NCBI GenBank assembly: GCA_963720785.1
Contig: CAVRGQ010000008.1
Location: 806,001-870,000, forward strand
Reading direction: 5' to 3'
Origin: CAVRGQ01 sp963720785
GTDB lineage: Bacteria > Actinomycetota > Acidimicrobiia > IMCC26256 > DASPTH01
DNA: 64,000 bases
The notes beneath the pieces are model-generated. The model worked only from the letters and a program-made list of their open reading frames with translations, was not told the origin of the DNA and made no database searches. Positions 7,976-15,718 of this stretch are shown here, piece by piece. A program made the translations under genes and the position numbers. The stretch's first letter is position 1; the number at the start of each line of letters is the position of its first letter.

Positions 7976-8530
7976 ATGACCGACCAGGAACTCGCGGACC
8001 TCTGTCGAGACATCCGCTACGTCAAGGATCGCATCGAAATCCTCGACTGCGTGCACAAGCAGGCGCGTGGCCACGATCGTCATGACGTCGAATTGATGAC
8101 GAGCGTCTACCACGCGGACGGCGTGGACGAGCACGGCCCCACGGTCAAGGCCGGCCCCGACTACGGCGAGTGGGCGAACGCAACCCACGCGTCCGTCTTC
8201 GCCGATCACCTGCACAACATCACTACCCACACCTGCGAAATCGACGGCGACGTGGCTCATGCCGAGAGTTACGTGATCGGCACCATGCGCGCGACGGACG
8301 AGAAGTCGATGGTCATCCTCGGAGGGCGCTACCTCGACCGCCTCGAACGGCGCGATGGCGGGTGGCGAATCGCGCTCCGCCGCTGCACCATCGAATGGTC
8401 GATTTCCGGCGAGGCGACCCTGCTACAGCATGGGGCCGCCGCCGGCTTCATCAAGGGCCGTTGGGACCGAGACGACCTCAGCTATGCCCGACCGCTGCAA
8501 CTCGACAGCGAGCCCGCGGAGCGGTGGTGA
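7976..8530 (+). CDS. SnoaL/NTF2-like family protein
   Basis: This 184-residue protein has the alpha+beta cone fold typical of SnoaL_4/scytalone-dehydratase-like proteins. Visible family features are a first helix ELADLCRDIRYVKDRIEILD, the Tyr/His/Asp-containing VYHADGVDEHGP stretch, the SVFADHLHNITTHTC segment supplying a conserved histidine pair, and the GGRYLDRLERRDGGWRIA beta hairpin. Members act as dehydratases, isomerases or small ligand-binding proteins in secondary and steroid or aromatic metabolism. It is divergent from the SDR/PPOX operon, with shared palindromes between them. Confidence 0.7.
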   Translation: MTDQELADLCRDIRYVKDRIEILDCVHKQARGHDRHDVELMTSVYHADGVDEHGPTVKAGPDYGEWANATHASVFADHLHNITTHTCEIDGDVAHAESYVIGTMRATDEKSMVILGGRYLDRLERRDGGWRIALRRCTIEWSISGEATLLQHGAAAGFIKGRWDRDDLSYARPLQLDSEPAERW

Positions 8531-8653
8531 CGACCCTCATTCCTCCGCCAGCCTCCGCTAAGCCCTGAGCTGCGCGACGCGTCGAACGACATGACGATCC
8601 GGCGTGAACTAGGTCACGAACGTATCGAGGCTTTCCTCGACACCAAGACCGTG

Positions 8654-11005
8654 TCAGTGGCGAGCGTCCGGGCGTGACGCCGTGCCTGCGCGCGCCAACA
8701 TCTCCACGATCGAAGACGGTTTGATCGGGAGCCGGGTGATCTCCACGCCGAACGGCGAGAGGGCATCGGCAACCGCATTGACAACCGCCGGCGGTGCGCC
8801 GATTGCGCCCCCCTCTCCCACGCCTTTGTACCCACCGGCCCCGGGACCGGGCGTCTCAATATGGCTGTACTCGATCAGAGGCACTTCGGCAGCCGTCGGG
8901 AGCAGGTAGTCGAGGAATGTCGTGGCTGTGGGGTTACCCAGGTCGTCGTACGTGAGTTCTTCGTACAGGGCGCCGCCGATGCCCTGCACCGTTCCCCCGG
9001 CGATCTGGCCTTCCACGACGTCGGGATTGATCATGGGCCCGCAGTCTTCGCTCACCACGTACCGCAGCAACCTGACGACGCCCGTCACGATGTCGACCTC
9101 ACACGTGCACACATGCGTCGCGTTCGCCCAGATGTTCTGAGCCTGCGCGCGGTATCGGCCACTCGCTTCGAGACCCACAGGAATGTCGGCAGGGAGCGTG
9201 CCCGCCTCGAAGTAGGAGACCTCGGCGATCTCGGCGAGCGATAGCGAACGGTCGGGCGTTCCGGCGACCCACGCGCGACTCCCGGCCAATTGGATGTCTT
9301 CAGGTGCAGCCTCGAGACGGTGTGCCGCGATTGCCTTGATCCGCTCCCGCAGAGTCACCGCGGTCTCTGCGATCGCACCCGCAATCATCGAACCGCTCCG
9401 GCTGCCTCCAGTTCCCCCGCCGAACGGCGTGAGCGCGGTGTCGCTCTGGATCGTGTGGACATCGGCGATCTCGACACCGAGAGCGTCCGCCGCCAGCTGC
9501 ACCGCCGTCGTCTCGAGACTGTTTCCCGTGGAGCCGCCAGCGAGGTAGACGTTGACCGATCCGGTCGGCTCGATCCGGATCGTCGCGCCCTCTGTGCCGT
9601 AATGGCCCATGCCCGTCGTCGTGGGTTCGACGTAGCTCCCGCTTCCTATTCCGAGAAAACGGCCCGCAGCACGCGCAGTTGCCTGCTCCCGTCGAAAACC
9701 CTCGTAGTCGATGACTGCAAGGGCGTCTTCGAAGACCTCGAGCGGCGACATGTGGTCATACGTCATGCCGTTCGCATTGCGGTAGGGCAGTTCATCACTC
9801 CGGAGCATGTTGCGGCGACGGAGCTTGATGGGATCCAGGCCGATGCGGCGTGCGGCGATGTCCAGCAGGACTTCGCGCGCCACCGACTCGTACTGCCACG
9901 GGCCACGGTAAGCCGTGCGCCCGTTCGTATTCGAGAACACGCATCTCGTGGTCCATGTGGCCACCGGCACGCGATATGGCCCTGGGAAGAGCATTCCAAC
10001 AGCGGCGGCGATACCGACCGGCCACGGTGTGGGATAGGCGCCGACGTCCTGGACGTGATCGACCTTGGCGGCCAGGATCGTTCCCTCTTCATCGAACGCC
10101 ATGGTGGCAGCGCCGTGCTCGTGGCGTGCACTGCCCGCCGCGAGCAGGTTCTCGCTGCGATCCTCGATCCACTTCAGCGGGGCCGGCACCTTCCGGGCCG
10201 CGAGCATCAGGCACATGTCCTCGCGCATTGGCACTGTCTTTTGGCCGAACCCACCACCTGTATCGCGCATGATCACGCGGATGTTGTGCTCGGGAAGGCC
10301 CAGCAACCGCGATGCGAACACGCGCACCTCGTGGGGGGCCTGGGTCGCAGCCCAGATCGTGAGCTCACCCGCCGACCACTCCACGATGAGGCCCCGAGTT
10401 TCCATGGGAGCGGCCACGTATGCCTGCTGGTAGATGGTCTCGGTGACCACGTGCGCAGCCGACGCGCTGGCGGCCTCGAACGCATCGGGCTTCGCGCCGC
10501 GCAGCCGTCCGGCCAGATTGTCGGCCCACCCCTCATGGACCAACTGTGGACTCTCGTGCGCGAATTCGTAGTCGACCACAGGCTCGAGCGGGTCGTACTC
10601 GATGGCGACGAGTTCGGCGGCATCCTCTGCGAGATAGCGACTGTCGGCCACCACCAGCGCAACCGGGTCGCCCACGAATCGGACAGTGCCCTCCGCGAGT
10701 GGAGGCCGAGGTGTGTCGGGCACCTTGTTGCCGACTGTCGTGTACCACGGCGAGCGGACGTCGGCGTTCAGGTCGGACGCCACGAATACCGCATGGACAC
10801 CGGGGAGTGCGAGCGCCGGCGCGATGTCGATATGGGTTATCCGAGCGTGGGCGAGCGGGCTCCGTACGAAGCAGGCGTGCAACATACCCGGACGGATGAT
10901 GTCATCGACGAACGTCCCAGCGCCTACGAGGAGGCGGGGGTCCTCGACCCGGCGCACGCGAGTCCCTGCATACCTGGCGGCGGCGTTATGCTCCGGCGAC
11001 GTCAT
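8654..11005 (-). CDS. Xanthine dehydrogenase family molybdopterin-binding subunit (CoxL/aldehyde-oxidase-like), orphan
   Basis: This is a 783-residue large subunit of a molybdenum hydroxylase. Landmarks are GTRVRRVEDPRLLVGAGTFV at the N-terminus, RFVGDPVALVVADS, the MCD-binding GGGFGQKT, AYRGPWQYESVARE (not the CSFR loop of true CO dehydrogenases), and GVGEGGAIGAPPAVVNAVADAL, whose Glu is the catalytic base. The frame is open further upstream, but ATG 11005 starts where homology starts. Unlike the locus at 57-61 kb, no FAD or 2Fe-2S subunit gene is adjacent, so it must borrow electron-transfer subunits from elsewhere or be non-functional. It is preceded on the same strand by a frameshifted TetR gene, and an operator-like palindrome overlaps its leader. 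Confidence 0.88.
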   Translation of the reverse strand: MTSPEHNAAARYAGTRVRRVEDPRLLVGAGTFVDDIIRPGMLHACFVRSPLAHARITHIDIAPALALPGVHAVFVASDLNADVRSPWYTTVGNKVPDTPRPPLAEGTVRFVGDPVALVVADSRYLAEDAAELVAIEYDPLEPVVDYEFAHESPQLVHEGWADNLAGRLRGAKPDAFEAASASAAHVVTETIYQQAYVAAPMETRGLIVEWSAGELTIWAATQAPHEVRVFASRLLGLPEHNIRVIMRDTGGGFGQKTVPMREDMCLMLAARKVPAPLKWIEDRSENLLAAGSARHEHGAATMAFDEEGTILAAKVDHVQDVGAYPTPWPVGIAAAVGMLFPGPYRVPVATWTTRCVFSNTNGRTAYRGPWQYESVAREVLLDIAARRIGLDPIKLRRRNMLRSDELPYRNANGMTYDHMSPLEVFEDALAVIDYEGFRREQATARAAGRFLGIGSGSYVEPTTTGMGHYGTEGATIRIEPTGSVNVYLAGGSTGNSLETTAVQLAADALGVEIADVHTIQSDTALTPFGGGTGGSRSGSMIAGAIAETAVTLRERIKAIAAHRLEAAPEDIQLAGSRAWVAGTPDRSLSLAEIAEVSYFEAGTLPADIPVGLEASGRYRAQAQNIWANATHVCTCEVDIVTGVVRLLRYVVSEDCGPMINPDVVEGQIAGGTVQGIGGALYEELTYDDLGNPTATTFLDYLLPTAAEVPLIEYSHIETPGPGAGGYKGVGEGGAIGAPPAVVNAVADALSPFGVEITRLPIKPSSIVEMLARAGTASRPDARH

Positions 11006-11008
11006 ATT

Positions 11009-11031
11009 GAACGAGTGTTTAGCGCTCGTCC
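11009..11031. promoter_or_regulatory. TetR-type operator-like palindrome in the leader of the Mo-hydroxylase gene
   Basis: On the minus strand GACGAGCGC-TAAA-CACTCGTTC forms an imperfect 23-base palindrome (8 of 11 symmetric positions match), ending three bases before the ATG at 11005. Its position, where a ribosome binding site would be, and the adjacent TetR gene suggest repression by that TetR protein. If transcription starts within it the mRNA may be almost leaderless. Confidence 0.45.
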
Positions 11032-11069
11032 CGGCGGCTGGCAACTCGCTCGCTGACGATGTCCTTGCT

Positions 11070-11739
11070 TCAGCGCCCCGCACTGCGAGCCGACGAACCG
11101 GACGCGGTGCGTCGCTTCTTCTTGCCGCGTGCTGCACGCGCCGGCGAAGCAACCTCCGCAGTCCCTTCGAACGCCGTCAGCCAATGTTCGACCGCCGCGA
11201 GCACATCGTTATGGGCGATCTGGACTCCCAAGGACTCCTCCATCACCAGGCTGCGAGAGATCGCATCCAGCAAGAAGAGTGCCGCGCTCGGCGAAAGGAC
11301 ATCGGCGTTCAGCCCCGACTCAATGATTCGATCACTCAAGATCTCGACTTGCAGCCGCCGGAACCGCTTGGAGTAGTTCGCGATTTCCGCGCGAAATGCT
11401 CTTCCGGTGGTTCGCCAGTGCCATGAACTCGATCAGGAGCACCGTGCCGTCGGGCTCGATGCTGAAGTTCCACAACGCGTGGAGTGGTTGGGCACCCGCT
11501 AAAACGCGGGCGTGCCGCTCCAGGTTGCGCTCGGCACCTCGGCGGAACGTGGCGAGGAACAGATCGTCGAGGGTGGGGAAGTAGTAGTGGATCAGGGCTC
11601 CCGTGACGCCCGCTTCTTTGGCGACGCGACGGGAGCTCACGGCCGCGTAGCCTTCCTCGCGCATCAACCGCGCGGTCGCGTCGAGCAGCTGGGTGCGAGT
11701 CTCTGAGCTCTCGGTTCCGGTGCGTCGCGATGAGGACAT
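11070..11739 (-). pseudogene. TetR/AcrR family regulator, broken by a one-base insertion
   Basis: The N-terminal frame carries the TetR helix-turn-helix (RTQLLDATARLMREEG, then VAKEAGVTGALIHYYFPTLD). It reads correctly to ALANHRKSI and then runs to a premature stop at 11332. In another frame the conserved C-terminal helices continue as AEIANYSKRFRRLQVEIL and SDRIIESGLNADVLSPSA, ending at 11070. Removing one A from the AAA at 11394-11396 (plus strand) joins both parts into 222 residues of normal TetR length. ATG 11739 is taken as the start; ATG 11757 is also in frame. It is either a recent pseudogene or a homopolymer error. It lies directly upstream of, and on the same strand as, the Mo-hydroxylase gene, probably as its regulator. 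Confidence 0.75.
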
Positions 11740-11813
11740 AGCACCATTCTGCTCCATCGGTCCGACGGCGCCCCTCGCAGGCGCTCCAAGACAAGCGCCC
11801 ACCATCGGTGGCG

Positions 11814-12134
11814 TCAGTGCGCGGCCAGTCGCAGACCGACATCGAGGCGAATGGTCTCGCCGTTCAAGAAGACGTTTCCATGACGCAGGCCACCAATCGG
11901 CCAAAGTCCTCGGGCGTACCGATGCGCATTGACGAGCAAGTGTCGTTCGAAGGAGCCGAAGTCGTGCAGTCCGCCGTCTCGATGGAGCACGCGCTGGCCA
12001 CGCAGCACGCCGGCGCAGCTGATGAGACAGGCGATTCGTCCGAGGTGCGCGGTAACGCCGTGAACCGCGTTGGTCACACTCTCGGGGTCAGTGACGTCGC
12101 AGGCCTCGAACCGATGCGCGGGACCCAGGGGACT
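11814..12134 (-). pseudogene. Decayed short-chain dehydrogenase remnant
   Basis: The minus strand reads FEACDVTDPESVTNAVHGV and LISCAGVLRGQRVLHRDG, which is the middle of an SDR (beta4 and the NAG-equivalent region), down to FERHLLVNA. It then jumps directly to sequence from the C-terminal end: GTPEDFGRLVACVME in one frame and NVFLNGETIRLDVGLRLAAH in another. The catalytic Ser-Tyr-Lys segment is deleted, there is at least one frameshift, and the N-terminal Rossmann region is missing beyond the left end of the IS3 element. No SDR sequence is found on the far side of the element, so the loss is not a simple insertion. Confidence 0.6.
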
Positions 12135-12165
12135 GCTGCATGGTTGGTTGACACTCTTTGTGCCC
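12129..12165 (+). repeat. IS3 left terminal inverted repeat
   Basis: The outer 12 bases GGGACTGCTGCA are identical to the inverted right end, and a GTTGAC block and TTGTG block are also shared further in; roughly 26 of 37 positions match the right end. Confidence 0.7.
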
Positions 12166-12193
12166 GGCGTGGCCGGGACGGAAGGATGTCAGC

Positions 12194-12478
12194 GTGCCGA
12201 AGAAGTTCCCTCCTGAGTTCAAGCGTGATGTGGTCACGGTCGCTCGTCGCGGTGATCTCACGTTGGCCGAGGTCGCCGCCGATTTCGACGTGTCGATCGA
12301 GTCGGTGCGACGTTGGGTACGCCAGGCCGACGTCGACGACGGCGTGAAGGACGGCCTGACGACGGCCGAGCAGTCCGAGCTGGTGCAACTGCGTCGCAGG
12401 ACTCGACAGCTCGAGATGGAGAACGAGATCCTGCGGCGCGCAGCCGCGTATTTCGCGAAGGACGCGCTCCCAAAATGA
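12194..12478 (+). CDS. IS3 family transposase OrfA
   Basis: This 94-residue HTH_Tnp_1 protein provides DNA binding and dimerisation for the element. It reads PKKFPPEFKRDVVTVARRG with helix-turn-helix TLAEVAADFDVSIESVRRWV, followed by a leucine-zipper-like segment ELVQLRRRTRQLEMENEILR. The GTG at 12194 is used because the family begins at PKKF. Its stop overlaps the ATG of orfB (ATGA), giving coupling in place of, or in addition to, the programmed slippage used by many IS3 members. Confidence 0.85.
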   Translation: MPKKFPPEFKRDVVTVARRGDLTLAEVAADFDVSIESVRRWVRQADVDDGVKDGLTTAEQSELVQLRRRTRQLEMENEILRRAAAYFAKDALPK

Positions 12479-13372
12479 AGTACCCGTTGGTCCGGGACTT
12501 GCCGCCGAGGGCTTCCCGGTGCGGTTGACCTGCGGGGTGCTCGGCTTCTCGACCCAGGCGTTCTACCAATGGCAGGCACGGCCATGCTCGGATCGTGACT
12601 GGGCTGACGCGCACACCACGAACCTGATCGTCGACCTCCACGCTGATGACCCGGAGTTCGGCTATCGGTTCATCGCCGATGAGCTCGAGCCGCCGGGCAA
12701 CGATCGTGCGAACGGCGGGTGTGGCGACTGTGTCGCGACCAGCGTGCATGGTCGACGACCACGAGCAAGGGTCGCAAGGCGCACGGCAAGACGCCCGGCC
12801 CGGCGGTGCACGACGACCTGGTGCAGCGGGTGTTCTCGGCGCCGGCACCGGACATGGTGTGGTTGACCGACATCACCGAGCACCCGACGCTCGAAGGCAA
12901 GCTCTACTGCTGTTCGATCAAAGACGTGTTCTCCAACCGGATCGTCGGCTACGCGATCGGACCGCGGATGACCGCTCAGCTCGCCGTGCGCGCGTTGCGC
13001 AGCGCGATCGCGCGACGCCGACCCCAGGGCAGGGTCGTGGTTCACTCCGACCGCGGCGGCCAGTTTCGTTCCCGGGCCTTCAGAGCCGCGCTCAAAGCGA
13101 ACGGGCTCGTCGGGTCGATGGGACGCGTCGCTGCTGCCGCCGACAACGCGGCGATGGAATCGTTCTACGCGCTCTTGCAGAAGAACGTGTTGAACCGGCG
13201 GCGTCGCTGGCGCACCCGCGACGAACTCGCCTCCGAGATCATCACCTGGATCGAGCACACCTACAACCGGCGGCGTCGTCAACGCCGTCTCGGGAAGCTC
13301 ACCCCAGTCGCCTACGAGCTCGCATTCGCCCCGCCACCCTGCCTCGACTACAACGAGCAAGAAGCAGCATGA
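12475..13372 (+). pseudogene. IS3 family transposase OrfB (rve integrase), two frameshifts
   Basis: Three successive frames together make one IS3 OrfB. The first (12475 to about 12501) reads MKYPLVRDL; the second reads LTCGVLGFSTQAFYQWQA to FGYRFIADEL; the third starts near VWRLCRDQRAWSTTT and carries the integrase core. The catalytic residues are intact: Asp in WLTDITEHPT, Asp in VVHSDRGGQF, Glu in DNAAMESFYALL. One G appears missing after 12501 and one base near 12688-12692. Restoring both gives exactly 300 codons, the normal size, which suggests recent damage or sequencing error. Confidence 0.8.
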
Positions 13373-13374
13373 TC

Positions 13375-13411
13375 AGTCACAACCACCGTCAACTGAACGT
13401 GCAGCAGTCCC
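13375..13411 (-). repeat. IS3 right terminal inverted repeat
   Basis: Read on the minus strand it begins GGGACTGCTGCA, matching the left end exactly for 12 bases, then diverges with shared GTTGAC and TTGTG blocks. Confidence 0.7.
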
Positions 13412-13464
13412 GCCGGCACATCCTTGCTAAGTGGCTTCCTAGCATCGTTTCGATCGGAGGGGTT

Positions 13465-13677
13465 GTGACGGCCAACTGCGAAGACGGAGACGAAGAGCCA
13501 GAGTCAGGCATTCCGGTCGCCGACGATTTACACGGTGCACCTGTGTGCCCGTTCTGCGGCGACTCGCTGTGGATGGGCCTTGCGCCTAACGGGACCTCGA
13601 CCTGCGGACACGACGGTAGCGAGGTGTGGATTCCGCACCATCTACGAGACGCACCTGGGCTCTCACCGAGACAATGA
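13465..13677 (+). CDS. Small zinc-ribbon-like hypothetical protein
   Basis: This 70-residue frame begins at a GTG preceded by GGAGGGG. It holds a CPFCGDSLWMGL knuckle and a later TCGHDGSEVW, a CxxC...CxH arrangement that could bind one zinc ion. The product is acidic at the N-terminus (EDGDEEPESG). I do not recognise a family. It sits just downstream of the IS3 right end, so it may be passenger or resident DNA; the good ribosome binding site is the main support. Confidence 0.45.
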   Translation: MTANCEDGDEEPESGIPVADDLHGAPVCPFCGDSLWMGLAPNGTSTCGHDGSEVWIPHHLRDAPGLSPRQ

Positions 13678-13827
13678 CACGAACAGTCCCGCGAAGTTGT
13701 GGGCCCAGTCGCGATCGTCGAGTTCATGCACCGAGAGAGGCTGGGAGGGAAGCCGTGGCGCGCTTGCGCCTTGGTTGCAGTTGCCCCGCCGCACTGACAC
13801 GACTGGGTATCGCTCGAGGAGAACACG

Positions 13828-14343
13828 ATGACGGATCTTGAAGCCCGCAAGGCGCTCGACGTGGCCCTTGCAGCCTCCGATGCTGCGAGCGAGGCCTATG
13901 ACTTCAGCGACGAAGACCTCCTCGATACGACCGCAATCGTGCGCGATCCTTTGGCCACCCACTTCGCCGCCGACGAACCTGCTATCGCCCGTCGCGGCCG
14001 CAGGGGCGCCGGCGCGGCCCCCGAGGCAGACAAGATCGCTCGCGATGCTCGCGAGGCTCTTGCTGCGCTCGATGCATTACCCGACGATTCGTACCGCGTG
14101 GCCGTTGCAGCTCAAAGCGCGACCCTGGCCGCCCTCGCAAGCAGGCGATCGAAGCACTTCAGGATGCCGGCATTGCCTCATCCGATCAAGCTTCGGCGCG
14201 CCTCGAGACTGCTCCAGACGCCGGTTCACGAGCCCAGCGTCCCGAGCCTGTCCACATCCCCTCCCGGGACAGCCTCTCCTCTACTCTGGTGCATCCGGCG
14301 CCGGGGTTTTCGACCACGAATCGCGCCGGCCCCGCCCCCGTAG
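13828..14343 (+). pseudogene. Hypothetical alanine-rich protein, frameshifted, running into tRNA-Arg
   Basis: From ATG 13828 the frame encodes an Ala/Asp/Glu-rich helical protein (LEARKALDVALAASDAASEA) with no recognised domain. At 14139 the better-looking continuation is in another frame (KQAIEALQDAGIASSDQAS); adding one A to the AA run at 14139-14140 would read ALAKQAIEALQDAG. Both frames run without a stop into the tRNA gene at 14334, so the natural 3' end is unclear. Function unknown. The absence of a stop before the tRNA suggests a decayed gene. Confidence 0.3.
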
Positions 14344-14406
14344 CTCAGGGGATAGAGCATCGGTTTCCTAAACCGTGTGCCGCAGGTTCGAATCCTGCCG
14401 GGGGCG
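14334..14406 (+). tRNA. tRNA-Arg (anticodon CCT)
   Basis: The 73-base cloverleaf has acceptor arms GCCCCCG/CGGGGGC, D-stem GCTC/GAGC, anticodon loop TTCCTAA giving CCT, and T-arm GCAGG-TTCGAAT-CCTGC. The discriminator base is G and CCA is not encoded. The outermost anticodon-stem pair is a T-T mismatch, the rest pair fully. Confidence 0.93.
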
Positions 14407-14538
14407 CCCACCGGATCGGCCTGTGACGAGGCGCTGTACCAATCCCCCGCCGCCAGGCCCGCCAGTACTGCTCGCGCAGGGGGCGGGCGCGTGAGGGGTG
14501 GAGCCCTCCCATTGCGGTTCCGCGGCGGCCCGGCCCGC

Positions 14539-15051
14539 CTACCGGTGCTCGGCCACGAACTGCTCGGGATCGTGGTCCTCGGCGCGGACGCCCTCGACAT
14601 GAGCCGCCTCGAAGGCGGCGAAGGCGGCGCCGAGTCGACCACGCGTGTCGGCGTCGGTGTTGCGCCGGAAGTCGGCCAGTGCTTGTCGCTCCTCCTCCGC
14701 CATGTGGTTGCTGTTCGCCGTGCGCGCGTCGACGAACGCCGCCCACCACCCATCCGACCCGATCTCGTGCCTTCGGGCTTCGGCGACCGCGTCGCGGATC
14801 TCGTTGTGGTCGCCGATCGCGTCCTTCGTCTCCTCGGCGGCGCTCTCGGCGTCGGTGGCACCCTCGCCGACATGCAGCAGACGCGGGTAGAAGAGCTCTT
14901 CCTCCGCCTCGGCGTGGACCTCCAGGAAGGTGGCGAGGCGACGCCACAACGCGGCGAGGCGTTCGCTGTCGTGGCGGTCGACGTCGTCGAGCTGCGCGAA
15001 CAGCCGCCGCTGACGGTGGTGGTCGTCGAGGATCTGATCCGTGATGTCCAT
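14539..15051 (-). CDS. Hemerythrin HHE domain-containing protein
   Basis: This 170-residue four-helix-bundle protein would bind a di-iron centre. Candidate ligands are in DDHHRQRRLF, VHAEAEEELFYPRL, GDHNEIRDAV and NSNHMAEEER, the HHE pattern. Such proteins sense or store oxygen or nitric oxide or protect from iron/oxidative stress. The frame extends upstream, but ATG 15051 is chosen because TTGGAGGAGCGC precedes it. It stands alone, convergent with the tRNA and divergent from the PPC-domain gene. Confidence 0.85.
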   Translation of the reverse strand: MDITDQILDDHHRQRRLFAQLDDVDRHDSERLAALWRRLATFLEVHAEAEEELFYPRLLHVGEGATDAESAAEETKDAIGDHNEIRDAVAEARRHEIGSDGWWAAFVDARTANSNHMAEEERQALADFRRNTDADTRGRLGAAFAAFEAAHVEGVRAEDHDPEQFVAEHR

Positions 15052-15215
15052 GCGCTCCTCCAAGCGTTCGCGACCGGTCTCTACCCGATACCCGTTGCCG
15101 GGAGCGGCCATACGAAGGGTGTGCGACGGCTCGTACGCGCATGGAACCGCCGCCCACCAGGCAAACCGCGGGGTAGCGGATCCTGGTCACCATCGATGCA
15201 CGGTGGGAGGTCGCC

Positions 15216-15655
15216 ATGAAGTCCAGAGAGCTACCCACCGACGGCCAACGCCGTTTCGTCCTGGTCTGCGACAAGGGTGACGACCCGGTCGAGGAGCTCG
15301 GCAGGTTCGCGAGGAGCCACCATGTGCAGACCGCCAACTTCACCGCGCTCGGCGCCTTCCGCGACGTGACGCTCGGCTACTTCGATCCTGCGGTCATGGA
15401 CTACCGGCGCAACCAGATCGAGGAGCAGGTCGAGGTGGTGTCCCTCACGGGTGACATCGCCGCGAAGGACGGCGCGCCTGCCGTGCACGCCCATGTCGTG
15501 GTGGCGAGAGCGGACGCGACGACGCGCGCGACGGCCATCTGCTCGCCGGCACGGTGTGGCCGACGTTGGAGATCGTGCTGACCGAGGCGCCCACGACGCT
15601 GCGCAAGCGCAGCGACGAGGAGACCGGCCTCGCACTCATCGATCCCGACTCGTAG
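15216..15655 (+). pseudogene. PPC (DUF296) domain protein with one-base deletion
   Basis: This is a plant/prokaryote-conserved domain protein. It reads FVLVCDKGDDPVEELGRFAR, NFTALGAFRDVTLGYFD and APAVHAHVVVARAD in the first frame, then breaks at about 15530. The expected continuation GHLLAGTVWPTLEIVLTEAP to LALIDPDS is in the next frame and stops at 15655. Adding one base in the CGCGCG run near 15529-15533 gives 146 residues, normal for the family. The conserved His residues of the HAHVVV strand that bind metal in PPC structures are present. Bacterial members are often called DNA-binding but their role is unclear. Confidence 0.75.
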
Positions 15656-15718
15656 CGCCCGTCCAGGGGAGGACCACCGCTGCGCCGAGTTCCGGGTCAG
15701 GCCTCGAGGCCAGAACAC

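Larger units (their letters stand above)
12129..13411 (+). mobile_element. IS3-family insertion sequence, about 1.28 kb
   Basis: The element is bounded by imperfect terminal inverted repeats whose outer 12 bases, GGGACTGCTGCA, match exactly at both ends. It contains an overlapping orfA/orfB pair in the IS3 arrangement. Length fits the family (1.2-1.5 kb). I see no clear 3-4 base target duplication (flanks acccag and gccggc), so the flank may have rearranged after insertion. orfB has two frameshifts, so the copy as written is inactive. It abuts the decayed SDR remnant. Confidence 0.8.

Noticed and set aside
8654..11005. True CO dehydrogenase (CoxL form I)
   Set aside because: The active-site loop reads AYRGPWQ, not AYRCSFR, and no coxSM genes are adjacent.
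9290..11056. 588-residue plus-strand open frame
   Set aside because: Antisense shadow of the Mo-hydroxylase gene; Arg/His/Asp-rich composition typical of GC-rich shadows.
11394..11396. Programmed ribosomal frameshift in the TetR gene
   Set aside because: AAA is short, there is no slippery heptamer or following structure that I can see, and many similar indels exist in the window, so an error or mutation is simpler.
12121..13420. Target-site duplication of the IS3 element
   Set aside because: Flanking bases (acccag and gccggc) do not match for 3-4 bases.
14334..14422. Peptide reading through the tRNA (PVAQGIEHRFPKP-like)
   Set aside because: This is the well-known spurious translation of a tRNA gene; the cloverleaf is clear.
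15700..15711. GGCCTCGAGGCC palindrome as a terminator
   Set aside because: Twelve bases with no loop and no flanking stem; palindromes this size are common in GC-rich DNA.
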